Below are positions 1-9,005 of a DNA stretch of 64,000 bases, piece by piece. This stretch comes from Haloarcula japonica DSM 6131 (GTDB lineage: Archaea; Halobacteriota; Halobacteria; Halobacteriales; Haloarculaceae). Under the pieces are notes generated by a model. The model made no database searches and had not been told where the DNA came from. It saw only the letters and a program-made list of their open reading frames with translations. The DNA is taken from contig NZ_AOLY01000040.1 in assembly GCF_000336635.1 (NCBI RefSeq), positions 1 through 64,000 on the forward strand, in the 5' to 3' direction. Within the stretch, counting starts at the first letter, position 1; each line of letters opens with the position of its first letter. A program made the translations under genes and the position numbers.

Positions 1-495
1 TATTATAGCTCATCTGCTAGTTCCGTTGCTGTATACGGGTTTGAGCTAGTAATAATTACCGATATGATGGAATATTGACTATCGAGATTTCACGCCATCA
101 GGCGATGTTTTTCGGACAGGCTCTCTTCCTTTTTCTATTGCCACTTAGTCCTTCCGTCAGTTCTCATTATTGATTTTTTAATTACAGATATACGTATTTA
201 AGTATAATTTTGTTACCAGGCAGAGTCTAAGTGTTGTTTGAATGGTGTTTTGGCGGAGATAAGAATGATTCTACGTCGTCGTCGATGTTGGTCCGAAGCC
301 TATTGTTATGACGCGAATTGATAACAGCCTCATGTATCCTTATGGGCTGAAGATTCCCGTAAGCTAACGGGAGCTAGACGCTATCTGGCGATATGAACTG
401 CTCAGACGGCTAATCCAGAAGTATAGATTATATGTCATTCCCGATGAATACCGTGTTCCAAACGTTGATAAGACCAAGTTAAAAAAAGATACACA
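1..495. other. AT-rich intergenic sequence
   Basis: No convincing coding region is visible in any frame. The stretch is richer in A+T than most of the window and has many short AT runs, as is common in accessory regions of haloarchaeal replicons. The last 60 bases should hold the promoter of the downstream CAP-domain gene, but no clear TATA box stands at the expected distance. Confidence 0.4.
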
Positions 496-1194
496 ATGAG
501 AACTAGCCTCCAGGCGGCGATTGGTATTATCATGGTTTTCATGCTAGTAGGGAGCATCGGGTTACTCTTGGGGGGGATGTTAGGAAGTTCTGAAAACAGC
601 CCTGCTGAAACACCGACCGAAGGAGTAGAAACTACGACACAACCGGCAACGGCAACACCATCAATGACGGCAACATCGTCACCAACAGTAACACCAGACT
701 TAGCATCAACTGAGCAAAATCTGAGCACGGATCATATTGAGTCACTAATTAAGAGTAATATCAACGATCACCCTGATTCTGTCACCACACTTTCGACAGA
801 TACGACGACGGCAGTGAAGCTTGACAATTTATCTAAAAACCACAGCAATACCATGTCTCAGTCAGCAACTGTTTCCCACGATGTTGGTTATGGCAACAGC
901 GAAACTCGATACCGAAACGCCGATTTATACGAACGATGTCAGTTCAAGGAACAAAAGTACATCGCTAATGCGAAGCGCAACAGACTCGAATCCATTGACC
1001 GCCTGAATTTGAACGAATATCGAGGTGAGACTGCAGAGATAACCGAACAGAACGTTGCTGATACGATTGTCGATAGTTGGTTCAATAGCTTCACCTATAG
1101 AGATAGGCTCAGGTACGAGAATGCGGAACATCTAGGCGTTGGGGTCAGCATCTCCGAAGATGGCCAGGTCTACGCTACAGCGACAGTATGCTGA
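496..1194 (+). CDS. Membrane-anchored or secreted CAP-domain protein
   Basis: A 232-residue protein. A hydrophobic segment at about residues 8-30 would anchor it or act as a signal. Residues 35-75 are rich in Thr, Ser and Pro, like a glycosylated stalk outside the cell. From about residue 105 onward it matches the CAP (SCP/PR-1/Ag5) pattern: a helix with HSNTM, a conserved His (SHD), then ITEQNVADTIVDSWFNS, then HLGVGV followed by a final beta strand ending in Cys. CAP proteins in prokaryotes are extracellular and mostly of unknown biochemical role. The domain is shorter than usual and the strand order is compressed, so assignment rests on the C-terminal half. It stands alone, without operon partners. 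Confidence 0.6.
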   Translation: MRTSLQAAIGIIMVFMLVGSIGLLLGGMLGSSENSPAETPTEGVETTTQPATATPSMTATSSPTVTPDLASTEQNLSTDHIESLIKSNINDHPDSVTTLSTDTTTAVKLDNLSKNHSNTMSQSATVSHDVGYGNSETRYRNADLYERCQFKEQKYIANAKRNRLESIDRLNLNEYRGETAEITEQNVADTIVDSWFNSFTYRDRLRYENAEHLGVGVSISEDGQVYATATVC

Positions 1195-1379
1195 TCTCTC
1201 TGAGTCCATTATTTCTACCGTCTGCAGGTCAATTCATTTATACACGACTGTTTACTAACTGATTTTAACGTCTTCAACTAGACTGACATTTTGTCGGAGA
1301 GCACTAGTGAGTTCCTTTTACGAATTCGACCGTCAGCAATCACATCTGATTACACTCCTTCCAATCCAAGTATTGTCGG

Positions 1380-1594
1380 TTTGATGACGCTACTTGCTGG
1401 CAGTAGTACAGAAGATTTCACAGGAAAGCAGTATGACGAACCGGATGTATCTACGACCAATTCGGCACTGTCTAGTTGAGGGCGCACGAAACATGGCTAC
1501 GGCGCTTCAGAAACCACTTCAACCACGAACGACCCACCAAGCACTCGATAGACGAACCCCAGCTGAGATTACAGTTGGTTTAGCGGGACTGTAA
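1380..1594 (+). pseudogene. Decayed DDE/integrase-type transposase fragment
   Basis: Short pieces in different frames together resemble the end of a DDE transposase of the integrase type. One frame reads FTGKQYDE, similar to the DNGxxFTxxxFDEF region. A later frame reads RNHFNHERP near 1506-1531, and after a shift of frame the sequence continues HQALDRRTPAEI, the usual RPHQALxxRTPAE ending of such enzymes. No intact reading frame or flanking terminal inverted repeat is seen. The family cannot be named with confidence. It is best read as the scar of an old insertion sequence. Confidence 0.42.
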
Positions 1595-1790
1595 TGCATA
1601 TTTGGGCTGATTCAGTGAACGGGAACTGATTCAGATTGCCCTCTAAACGCCCAATATTATTGGACTGACGATTATATACGTAAATTGCCACAAAGTGATA
1701 CACGCACTCGCACGGGACATGACATCGGTAATTCGCTATGTGAGTTGAGATGTCATTGATCTGGATGACCGCGCTGATAAGCAGTAGGCC

Positions 1791-2012
1791 CTAAGTACTA
1801 CTCTCCGTCGTTTCAGTAACTCCCTTATATGCGATATAGCCAACAAACCCTCCCGTATAGGCGACTGCAAGGAGGACTGAAGGGAGCGTGCGGCCAAGGA
1901 AAGTGATTATAATGATCACAATCGGCCCGAGAATAAGAAGTGCGTCGAATACGGAATCATCTGCGCCAGCCGCGAGGAGCGGGCCAATGACCGGAATATG
2001 TTCGAGTCGCAT
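1791..2012 (-). CDS. Small two-helix membrane protein downstream of trkH
   Basis: A 73-residue protein with two predicted membrane helices (about 22-39 and 43-62) and a short acidic/Thr-rich tail. Its ATG shares one base with the stop codon of the upstream trkH gene (TAATG), so it is almost certainly translationally coupled to it. I do not recognise the family. By position it may be an accessory or stabilising subunit of the TrkH channel, which is inference from gene order only. Confidence 0.55.
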   Translation of the reverse strand: MRLEHIPVIGPLLAAGADDSVFDALLILGPIVIIIITFLGRTLPSVLLAVAYTGGFVGYIAYKGVTETTESST

Positions 2013-3625
2013 TAGTCATAGACCTCCATCGAGACGAACAAACTCCGAAGGAGCACTAGGACCGGAATTATCTCAAGTCGACCGATCCACATGTTGAATA
2101 AGAACATGACCTTCGTTACCGTCGGCATCCCCGGACCGGTGATACCCGACGAGAGCCCAACATTACCTTGCGCGGAGGCAACCTCGAACAGAACGTTTTC
2201 CAGAGTGTAGCCGTCTGGACCCATCGGAAGGGCGATCATAAAGACGAATGCAGCGACGCCAAGGAAAAGGATCCAGAGGAACGTGATGATAGCGGCCTCT
2301 TCAAACTCCTGCGCTGCTTCGTCATCTGATAATGTTCGGTCATCCAGTCGGAATGTGCGAACAGCAGTTGAAGGGTAAAACACGTCACGGATACGAAACA
2401 GAATCCCCTTTCCGAGGGTGAGCAATCGGATGAGCTTGATACCTCCGACAGTTGATCCGGCAGCTGCCCCGACGATCATTCCGAACGCGACTGTCAGCTG
2501 TGCGGGTGCCGACCATCCCGGCCCGAGCGAGCCTGCGGTCTGGAATCCGGTGCAGGACGCCGCCGAGACGAACTGGAAGATGGCAAATCGAAACGTCTGA
2601 AGGAGCGTTGCTGTCCGGCCATGAAGGACGATTCCAGCAACGGTCATCGTCTCTGTCTGGTAGAATCCTTGACCAAACAGTACGGCAGTCAAAATCAACG
2701 TCCCGAGGCCAAAGAAAATGAAGACCCACCTCGTCTGGAGATCTTTGTAGAGGTTCCGGAGGTTCCCGCGTAGAATTAAATAATGAATCGGGAACGCGAT
2801 ACTCCCAAGAATCATGATGGGGATGAGTGCGAAGTCGATGGCGACACTGTTGTACGTACCTATCGAGTTATCCGTAATCGAGAATCCGCCAGTTGCGAGC
2901 CCGGTCATCGCATGGTTAATCGCATGCCACATCGGCATGCCAGCCAGCCACAGGAGGAGGATCGAGAAGAACGTGAACAGGAGGAAGATCCACCAGATCG
3001 TCCTGACGGTAGACACGATACTGGGATGAATTTTCTCCGAACGCGCTTCGCTTTCATAGAGCGTCAGTGACCCACTTCCCGGGCGTGCGAGAATAGCGGT
3101 CGTGAGCACGATTACCCCTACGCCACCAACCCATTCGATGAACGAACGCCACCACTGGAGCGTGTGCGGAAGCGCCGCCTCGTTGTCGGTCATTGTCAGT
3201 CCCGTTCCTGTGAAGCCGCTCATGCTCTCGAAGAACCCGTTGAGGGGATTCTGGAACGCAGCGAGCGTGCTGAACGTCCTGGTCCCCCCGGTCGTGAACC
3301 GGGCTGGAATTTCGAGGACGGTCGGATCGAGCCGCGCCGTCCAGGCAATAAGCAGGAATGGGACGGAACCGAAGACTGCGACGAAGAACCATCCAGAGGC
3401 GGCGATCATCATCCCATGCAATCGACCAGGATCATCTGCGTCCTGAAAGGCCCGCGATAGGCCAAATCCGACTAGCAAAGGGAGCAGTCCTGAAAGGATC
3501 ATTCCAGGAACAACCCACCACTCTCGCCAGACGAGCGGAATAAGAACGGAGACGAGAATGAGGCCTGCTAGCGCCTCGAGCATCCGACCGAGGTCGCGAG
3601 CAATTGTCCCAAGACGATTAGCCAT
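2012..3625 (-). CDS. trkH: TrkH-family potassium uptake channel subunit
   Basis: A 537-residue polytopic membrane protein with the four pore-loop repeats of the TrkH/KtrB superfamily. These are seen as FTGTGLT, TGLATGGFS, SCTGFQTAG and GNVGLSSG, each with the conserved filter glycine. The usual C-terminus follows (WIGRLEIIPVLVLL). The protein forms the ion-conducting subunit and relies on a cytoplasmic TrkA-type NAD-binding ring for gating. Candidate partners lie nearby (6854-7564, 11092-11778, 13543-14208), though none is in the same operon. A TATA-like TTTAAG lies about 27 bases upstream of the start on the minus strand, consistent with a leaderless transcript. A second TrkH is at 11799-13424. 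Confidence 0.93.
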   Translation of the reverse strand: MANRLGTIARDLGRMLEALAGLILVSVLIPLVWREWWVVPGMILSGLLPLLVGFGLSRAFQDADDPGRLHGMMIAASGWFFVAVFGSVPFLLIAWTARLDPTVLEIPARFTTGGTRTFSTLAAFQNPLNGFFESMSGFTGTGLTMTDNEAALPHTLQWWRSFIEWVGGVGVIVLTTAILARPGSGSLTLYESEARSEKIHPSIVSTVRTIWWIFLLFTFFSILLLWLAGMPMWHAINHAMTGLATGGFSITDNSIGTYNSVAIDFALIPIMILGSIAFPIHYLILRGNLRNLYKDLQTRWVFIFFGLGTLILTAVLFGQGFYQTETMTVAGIVLHGRTATLLQTFRFAIFQFVSAASCTGFQTAGSLGPGWSAPAQLTVAFGMIVGAAAGSTVGGIKLIRLLTLGKGILFRIRDVFYPSTAVRTFRLDDRTLSDDEAAQEFEEAAIITFLWILFLGVAAFVFMIALPMGPDGYTLENVLFEVASAQGNVGLSSGITGPGMPTVTKVMFLFNMWIGRLEIIPVLVLLRSLFVSMEVYD

Positions 3626-3821
3626 ACAATTTCGGTATGCTGAACGAGAACTTAAATTGGCTGATTCACGCCAAAGAGGTGAGCAGTTAGATTACGCCAT
3701 GGGAAATGGTTACCTGAGAGCACTGCTATCTGTGCGAAGTCCTGATATCGAGCACAGGTCATGTTCTATTTGGCTATCCGTATGAGATTTATATATACCA
3801 ATTATGAATCAGCACATTACT

Positions 3822-3838
3822 TTTATATTGATGTATGG
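3822..3838 (+). promoter_or_regulatory. TATA box for the small-protein/APC operon
   Basis: TTTATAT at about 3822-3828 is centred roughly 27 bases before the ATG at 3852, the spacing expected for a leaderless haloarchaeal transcript. A second AT run (TTTATATATA) lies at about 3788-3797 and could be an alternative site. Confidence 0.5.
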
Positions 3839-3851
3839 GAGACACAGAAAT

Positions 3852-4013
3852 ATGGTGTCCACGCTGACTATCGGCGCTATACTTACGCTGCTTGCGTGGG
3901 TAGGCCTCCAAGTTGCTGTTATACATGGCAAGTACGTCGTGGATAGTATAGCCGCGGGCGAGTATCAGAAGGGTCCGTTCAGCGAGGCTACGGGCGGTGG
4001 TTCTGATGAGTGA
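3852..4013 (+). CDS. Small single-helix membrane protein
   Basis: A 53-residue protein with one hydrophobic helix (about residues 4-25) followed by a polar tail. The ATG at 3852 was chosen over one at 3804 because it sits at leaderless distance from a TATA box and begins directly before the hydrophobic helix. Its 3' end overlaps the start of the downstream APC permease by eight bases, so the two are probably coupled. The family is not recognised. It could be a small accessory subunit of that permease, judged by context only. Confidence 0.5.
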   Translation: MVSTLTIGAILTLLAWVGLQVAVIHGKYVVDSIAAGEYQKGPFSEATGGGSDE

Positions 4014-6429
4014 CGACGAGGGATTGCCGGGTCATAGTCATAATGAGGATCTTGCCCGGGACCTCTCAGTATTCGACATTACGATGATCGGTATCGGTGC
4101 CATGATCGGTGCCGGAATCTTCGTCTTGACTGGGCTCGCTGCTGGTCAAGCAGGCCCTGGACTCGTGATGGCCTTCGCATTCAACGGGTTCATCACCATC
4201 TTCACGGGGATGGTCTATGCGGAGCTGGGGTCAGCAATCCCGGAAGCCGGCGGCGGGTATCTCTGGGTTCGCGAGGCACTCGGACGGTCACAAGCATTCC
4301 TCGCCGGCTGGATGTCTTGGTTCGCCCACGCCGTCGCTGGCTCGCTGTACACGCTCGGCTTCGGGGCGTTCGTTCACCTATTACTGACGGACTACTTCGG
4401 CATTGCCCTCTTCGAGCCAGTCGATCTGTTCTTACTCACAATCGGTCCAGAGAAGGTATTCGCAGTGTTCGCGGGAGCGCTTTTCGCGTACATCAATTTC
4501 CGTGGCGCCAAGGAAACTGGACTCGCTGGCAACATCGTGACCATGGTCAAGGTCACAGTCATCGTCATCCTCATCGCGTTTGGTTTGGGCTACATCTTCG
4601 GGAATCCGGCGGAAGCAAGCGATCGATTCCAACCGTTCCTTCCACGTGACTTTGGTGGTGTATTCATCGCGATGGGGCTGACCTTCATCGCCTTCGAGGG
4701 GTACGAGATCATCGTTCAATCCGGCGAAGAGGTCGTCAATCCGAAGAAATCCGTGCCGAAGGCGGTCTTCTACTCGATGTCCGTCGTCGTCACGATTTAC
4801 ATGCTCGTGGCAATCGTACTCATCGGGGCGGTCACAGTCACCCCCGACCTCTTCCAACTGGCGCAGGAAGGTGCTGCATCGGGTGCTCACGGTGCGACAA
4901 ACCTGCCTCCGGTTCCGGATAATATCGAAGACGCCGCTGTATGGGAAATCCTCGGTCATCTCGGAGAGCTCGGTCTCGCTCGCGCTGCGGGCCAGATAAT
5001 GCCGTACGGGACGGTCGTTATCCTCGTGGCCGGTATCTTCTCGACGCTCTCTGCCCTCAATGCGACTACCTATTCGTCGACGCGCGTCTCCTTCGCGATG
5101 GGTCGCGATCACGTTCTCCCCGACGCTTTCAGCGCAGTTCACGACGAGAAACGAACACCGCACATCGCTACAGCACTCTCAGGTGCCCTTATCGTCTTCA
5201 TGGCGGTAGCCCTCCCGATAGAGGCCGTCGCAGCTGCGACTGACGTGATGTTCCTCCTGTTGTTCCTCCAGGTGAACTACGCCGCTATTGTGATACGCCG
5301 AGAGTGGGGCGACCAGATCGATTACGGGTACGTGATGCCGTACTTTCCCTATGTCCCAATCATCGGAATTATCACCAAACTCGCCCTCGCAGTCTACCTG
5401 TTCAACTACAGCCCACTCGCGTGGTACGGAGCGATTGCGTGGATTCTCGTCGGCGTCGGAATCTTCTTCCTCTACTCGCGGAGTCGGGTCCGCGAAACCG
5501 AAGCAAAAGAGGAGACCCGTCTCATCACAGAAGAGCGAGCACCTGAACAACGAGGCTACCAAGTTCTCGTCCCGATTGCCAATCCCGATCATGCCGAACA
5601 GCTTATTCGTGCAGGGAGTGCCGTCGCTCGCCATCAAGACGGTGAGGTTCTGCTTACGAGTGTCGCCACAGTTCCCGAGCAAACGCCGCTGTCGGAAGGC
5701 CGTCGGTACGCTGATGAACAGCGGGAGCTACTCGACGAGGCGATGCAGTACGCTCCTGATGATGTCCCGGTACACCAGACCGTAACCATCGGCCATGATA
5801 TCGCGAAGAGCATCAACAACGTAGCCTATCAACGTGACAGCGATCTCGTGTTGCTCGGCTGGCGAGGGCAGCGGAAACATGTGTCCGATTACGCGCTGGG
5901 TTCAAACATCGACACCGTCGTCGAGAACGCCGAGTGTGATGTTGCTGTCCTAAAGACCGACGGGACGACGGATTCGAGCCGAGTCCTCGTTCCGACTGCA
6001 GGCGGACCGAACTCTGATCTCGCCGAGACCGTCGCCGCTGCATATGCTGGATCGGGTGCGGAAGTGACACTGTTCCACGTCGCGACCGATGGTGATGTCG
6101 ACGGTGATCGGTCGTTCCTTGAAAACAGACAAGAGGTGCTCGCTGAGTCTGATATCGATGTGGACATCGCAGTCGCAGAAGCCGGAGACATCACGCAAAC
6201 GATTCTCGACCACGCTCGTGATGGTGAGTTCGATTCGATCATCATCGGTGCAGCGGGTGAAGGGATTCTCCGTCGGGTACTGTTTGGCGAAATCCCAGAG
6301 ACGATCGGTGAAGAGTTCGAGGGTGAAGTCCTCATGGTACGCAAGCATCGGCCAGTCCAGTCAGCCGTGAAGCGGCTACTCGGCAAGTGGGTGGGCAAAG
6401 GCGCAAAAGCAACTAACCTCGGTGAGTGA
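4006..6429 (+). CDS. APC-family permease fused to two UspA domains
   Basis: An 807-residue protein. Residues about 20-465 form an amino acid-polyamine-organocation (APC) transporter with the start motif GIGAMIGAGIFVLTG and about 12 membrane helices. Two cytoplasmic universal-stress (UspA) domains follow, at about 515-645 and 655-790. The first keeps the nucleotide-binding pattern GWRGQRKHVSDYALGS. The second has a looser GAAGEGILRRVLFGE. Haloarchaeal proteins of this kind are usually annotated as cationic amino acid transporters, but the substrate is not shown by sequence. The UspA part probably senses ATP or energy state. I prefer the ATG at 4006; an in-frame GTG at 3997 is possible. A paralogue of the same design is at 15592-17865. 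Confidence 0.88.
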   Translation: MSDDEGLPGHSHNEDLARDLSVFDITMIGIGAMIGAGIFVLTGLAAGQAGPGLVMAFAFNGFITIFTGMVYAELGSAIPEAGGGYLWVREALGRSQAFLAGWMSWFAHAVAGSLYTLGFGAFVHLLLTDYFGIALFEPVDLFLLTIGPEKVFAVFAGALFAYINFRGAKETGLAGNIVTMVKVTVIVILIAFGLGYIFGNPAEASDRFQPFLPRDFGGVFIAMGLTFIAFEGYEIIVQSGEEVVNPKKSVPKAVFYSMSVVVTIYMLVAIVLIGAVTVTPDLFQLAQEGAASGAHGATNLPPVPDNIEDAAVWEILGHLGELGLARAAGQIMPYGTVVILVAGIFSTLSALNATTYSSTRVSFAMGRDHVLPDAFSAVHDEKRTPHIATALSGALIVFMAVALPIEAVAAATDVMFLLLFLQVNYAAIVIRREWGDQIDYGYVMPYFPYVPIIGIITKLALAVYLFNYSPLAWYGAIAWILVGVGIFFLYSRSRVRETEAKEETRLITEERAPEQRGYQVLVPIANPDHAEQLIRAGSAVARHQDGEVLLTSVATVPEQTPLSEGRRYADEQRELLDEAMQYAPDDVPVHQTVTIGHDIAKSINNVAYQRDSDLVLLGWRGQRKHVSDYALGSNIDTVVENAECDVAVLKTDGTTDSSRVLVPTAGGPNSDLAETVAAAYAGSGAEVTLFHVATDGDVDGDRSFLENRQEVLAESDIDVDIAVAEAGDITQTILDHARDGEFDSIIIGAAGEGILRRVLFGEIPETIGEEFEGEVLMVRKHRPVQSAVKRLLGKWVGKGAKATNLGE

Positions 6430-6837
6430 CCGAGGCACGGTTTCCGATTCCGAAGCGGCCGCGTTTAGCCCGCCAGATCAGTCGCTGAGTGGTCAAGTTG
6501 CGGGTGTAATCAAGCGACTCTGTGTCGTTGGGGCTCGAATTTCGATGCTGCTCTTCCTCCCGATAGGTGGCTATTATTGGTCTACCTACTCGGCGGATAT
6601 GCCCTCATCGGATTGGGGTTCTTGTCTCCTAGCTATGAATTTGTCTCCCTCACAGAGGCTGTCTATTTTGTCTGGCTGGGATTCCTAGCTGGCCTGGTTA
6701 TTTGTTCTGGCACCGGTGCACTCATGGGACTCACCTTCCTCAACGGGGGTGAAGGCCGAATCCACAATGAAGTCTCCATTCTGCAAACGGCTGTGAGGCG
6801 TTTTGAACCACCTTCCCGATTCTACGACTACCTTTGA
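6422..6837 (+). pseudogene. Frameshifted small membrane protein gene
   Basis: A GTG at 6422 overlaps the end of the APC permease by eight bases and opens a frame with a polar N-terminus and the start of a hydrophobic helix (MLLFLPIGG). Near 6567-6580 the hydrophobic character leaves that frame and continues in another (LLVYLLGGYALIGLGF, then two more helices), ending at 6837. Read together, the two frames give one three-helix membrane protein of about 137 residues. Either the gene has a one- or two-base indel, or the assembly has an error. If the downstream piece is translated alone, it would start near 6577. No family is recognised. Confidence 0.5.
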
Positions 6838-6853
6838 GCGACTCGCACGCCTC

Positions 6854-7564
6854 TCATAAACTGAACCTGTTCGAATTGTTCGTTTCGTGGTCCTCGTAAT
6901 GGCCGAAGATATCTGTCACCGCTGGTGTTGCTCCACTGCCAGAATACACCGTGAGCAAGTCACCGGCTTCGATGCGGGTCTGTCCCCGGGGGGTAATGGG
7001 GGAATCCGATTCGGACCGTTCAATCGCTACGACAAGTGTGTCCTCATCAAGCAGTCCCTCGTTGTCCGCTTCAACGAGGTTCAGACCGGCAATCGGTGCG
7101 TCCTCGGCGACCGTGATCTCGAACACTTCGGCGACATCGCCGACACGCATGTAATCAACAATCGACGGCCGATCCACAGACCGGAACAGTGATTCCGCGA
7201 TGAGGCGCTGTGGATTCTCCATTGTGTTGACGCCGATTTGCCTGAAGAGGTTCATGTGCTCAGGGTTATGGACGACTGAGACGATGCTAGGGATTTCGAG
7301 TTCCTGTGCGAGCAATGAGATCATGACATTGGTCGCATCCTGGTCCGTCGTTGAGATGAGCGCATCAGCCCGGTCCGCCCCGGCATCCTCCAACGTTTCC
7401 TTGATCGTCGCGTCCGCGTTGATGACTAAGCAGTCGAACTCATTAGCGACTTCGTCCGCTCTCGCAGCGTCTTTTTCGATGACGACGACTTCGTTTCCAG
7501 TTCCGGTTGCGATTTCAATGAGCGGCGTTCCGATATCGCCAGCTCCGACAGTGATTATGTACAT
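6854..7564 (-). CDS. trkA: TrkA-type NAD-binding regulator of potassium channel
   Basis: A 236-residue protein with an N-terminal Rossmann (RCK_N/KTN) domain at about 1-120. It starts VGAGDIGTPLI, has an acidic end to the second strand (VVIEKD), and the conserved NADATIKETLEDAGADRADA stretch split over helix and strand. The RCK_C/TrkA-C domain follows at about 140-225. TrkA proteins assemble on TrkH and gate it in response to nucleotides. It is about 75% alike by eye to the TrkA at 11092-11778, so the two arose by duplication. It is transcribed singly, opposite to the APC gene before it. Confidence 0.92.
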   Translation of the reverse strand: MYIITVGAGDIGTPLIEIATGTGNEVVVIEKDAARADEVANEFDCLVINADATIKETLEDAGADRADALISTTDQDATNVMISLLAQELEIPSIVSVVHNPEHMNLFRQIGVNTMENPQRLIAESLFRSVDRPSIVDYMRVGDVAEVFEITVAEDAPIAGLNLVEADNEGLLDEDTLVVAIERSESDSPITPRGQTRIEAGDLLTVYSGSGATPAVTDIFGHYEDHETNNSNRFSL

Positions 7565-7815
7565 GTGTTATCTGTCCTACTGGTGCCGTTTTTGGCTGCG
7601 TCCCTCATAATCAGTATCCCGTGTGAATCGCTCGTCTCGCTGTCTGCCGAAACACCGCAGACGTAATTGAGGGTTCACTTGGGGGAAAATTATGGTCCTG
7701 AAATAAAAACCTCGCTATCTTGCGTAATCCACATACTATCGGGAGGTAGGCCAGCAATCCGAAGAGGTGTAGAGTATAGTACGGGTCTAGAACGAGCGAA
7801 GAATCGCTCGGGTCC

Positions 7816-8580
7816 TTACGAATGTGTCATCGGTTGGTTCGTGTTGCCAAACGACTCCAGTGTCGACTTCGGCACGCCGTCCCGAGCGAATACGGAGATG
7901 AGATCACCAGCACGGATCTCCGTGTCACCTTTGGGCGTGATCATTTCATCTCCACGCTCAATGGCGATAACAAGCACTTCACTGCCGAGCAGCGATTGCT
8001 CGTTAGCTTCCCGTAGTGTCGTGTTGACGATAGGGGCGTCCTTACTGACGGTCACATCAACTACTTCGGCTCCCCCGGAGAGTGACACCATATCTGTCAT
8101 TGCACCCTGCTTGGTTGCGCCGTCCGGCCCGAACGGCTCGTACGGCGTAAAGTATTCCTCTTGAATCAGGTCCTCGTCCTCGATTTCCAGGCCGAGTTTA
8201 CTGAGCTGGTGGGCTATTCGCGTGAGGTCGCTCATCTCCTCGCCCACAGCCTTGATTTGTAGGTTCCCTCGGCCTGTCCTGAGTTCACGGACGTTCACGA
8301 CGCCGGGAACTGTGAGTGCCTTTCTGGCGAGGTCCTCCCGCTCACTCGCCGAAGTGTTACAAACGAATAGATTAGTCATGCGACTTTCACAGCGTTCGTA
8401 GTCGATATCAGCGTGATATCCTTTGATGATGCCCGCCTCCTCGAGCTGGTTGATTCGATTGCGAATGGTCCCCGGAGAGACGTCCATCTCCTCGGCGACC
8501 ATCGGAGCCGAGATATTCCGTGCATCCTGCTGCATCGCATATATAATGCGCTTGTCGATTTCGTCGAGACGTCGACTCAT
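7816..8580 (-). CDS. Lrp/AsnC-type regulator fused to RCK_C (TrkA-C) domain
   Basis: A 254-residue protein. Residues 1-60 form an AsnC/Lrp winged helix (LDEIDKRIIYAMQQDAR, then SPGTIRNRINQLEEAGII). Residues about 60-145 look like the linker and ligand-binding part of Lrp proteins. From about 165 to the end there is a TrkA-C/RCK_C domain (DVTVSKDAPIVN, ITPKGDTEIRAGDLISVF). The fusion suggests a transcription factor that senses the same small ligand as potassium-channel gating rings. It sits between trkA and UspA genes, so control of the transport island is a reasonable guess. A TATA-like ATATATAG lies just upstream of the start on the minus strand. Confidence 0.88.
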   Translation of the reverse strand: MSRRLDEIDKRIIYAMQQDARNISAPMVAEEMDVSPGTIRNRINQLEEAGIIKGYHADIDYERCESRMTNLFVCNTSASEREDLARKALTVPGVVNVRELRTGRGNLQIKAVGEEMSDLTRIAHQLSKLGLEIEDEDLIQEEYFTPYEPFGPDGATKQGAMTDMVSLSGGAEVVDVTVSKDAPIVNTTLREANEQSLLGSEVLVIAIERGDEMITPKGDTEIRAGDLISVFARDGVPKSTLESFGNTNQPMTHS

Positions 8581-8650
8581 ACTAGATATATAGGATGCGT
8601 GCCAATCCCTTTTTCCCCTGCGTGCAGGTAGTGGGGCCTTGCCCTACTGC

Positions 8651-8880
8651 CTACGATTCGAGGCGTCGAACGATGGTCTGACGAACTGACAGCGTGGATT
8701 CTTTCGGACCGTTCGCCGCTAACAGGTCTGGTCGGTCTGTTCATCTGTCGTTTCAGATAGCGAACGTAGACCGGTCTGTGCCACCGCGGAAGCGGGTCGT
8801 GCGTAGCAACTTACTGCCCCGACCAGTTGCCAGCGGATCGAGTCTGATATCCGCCAGCAGCTGTGTTTCGGCCATAGCCT
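8651..8880 (-). pseudogene. Relic of an APC-UspA permease C-terminus
   Basis: On the minus strand the last codons read GPKESTLSVRQTIVRRLES and stop, closely matching GPEESAMSIRQAIVRRLES at the end of the permease at 15592-17865. Upstream the match continues in other frames (SLSETTDEQTDQT against SLPETIGEQTDQT), with at least one frameshift and an in-frame stop. The homology extends past the stop codon into the flanking DNA (about 8611-8650 against 15551-15591). No transport domain remains. This is therefore a decayed second copy of that gene's end. Confidence 0.82.
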
Positions 8881-8948
8881 AGAGGACTGGTTTGGTGATC
8901 GATTGTCTCCGAAATCAATCCGTTGTATAGGGAATATAAATTCTTCTA

Positions 8949-8958
8949 GCTACGGAAT
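8949..8958 (+). promoter_or_regulatory. Conserved GCTACGGAAT element before UspA gene
   Basis: GCTACGGAAT lies 57 bases before the ATG at 9006. The same ten bases lie 58 bases before the ATG of the paralogue at 18506. A TATA-like AATATAAATT is just upstream here (about 8932-8942). This is either a kept regulatory site or shared ancestry of the two copies. Confidence 0.4.
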
Positions 8959-9005
8959 CAGTAACGATAGAGGGGATTTATTACGGATAGACAGTCAGTA
9001 GTGGC

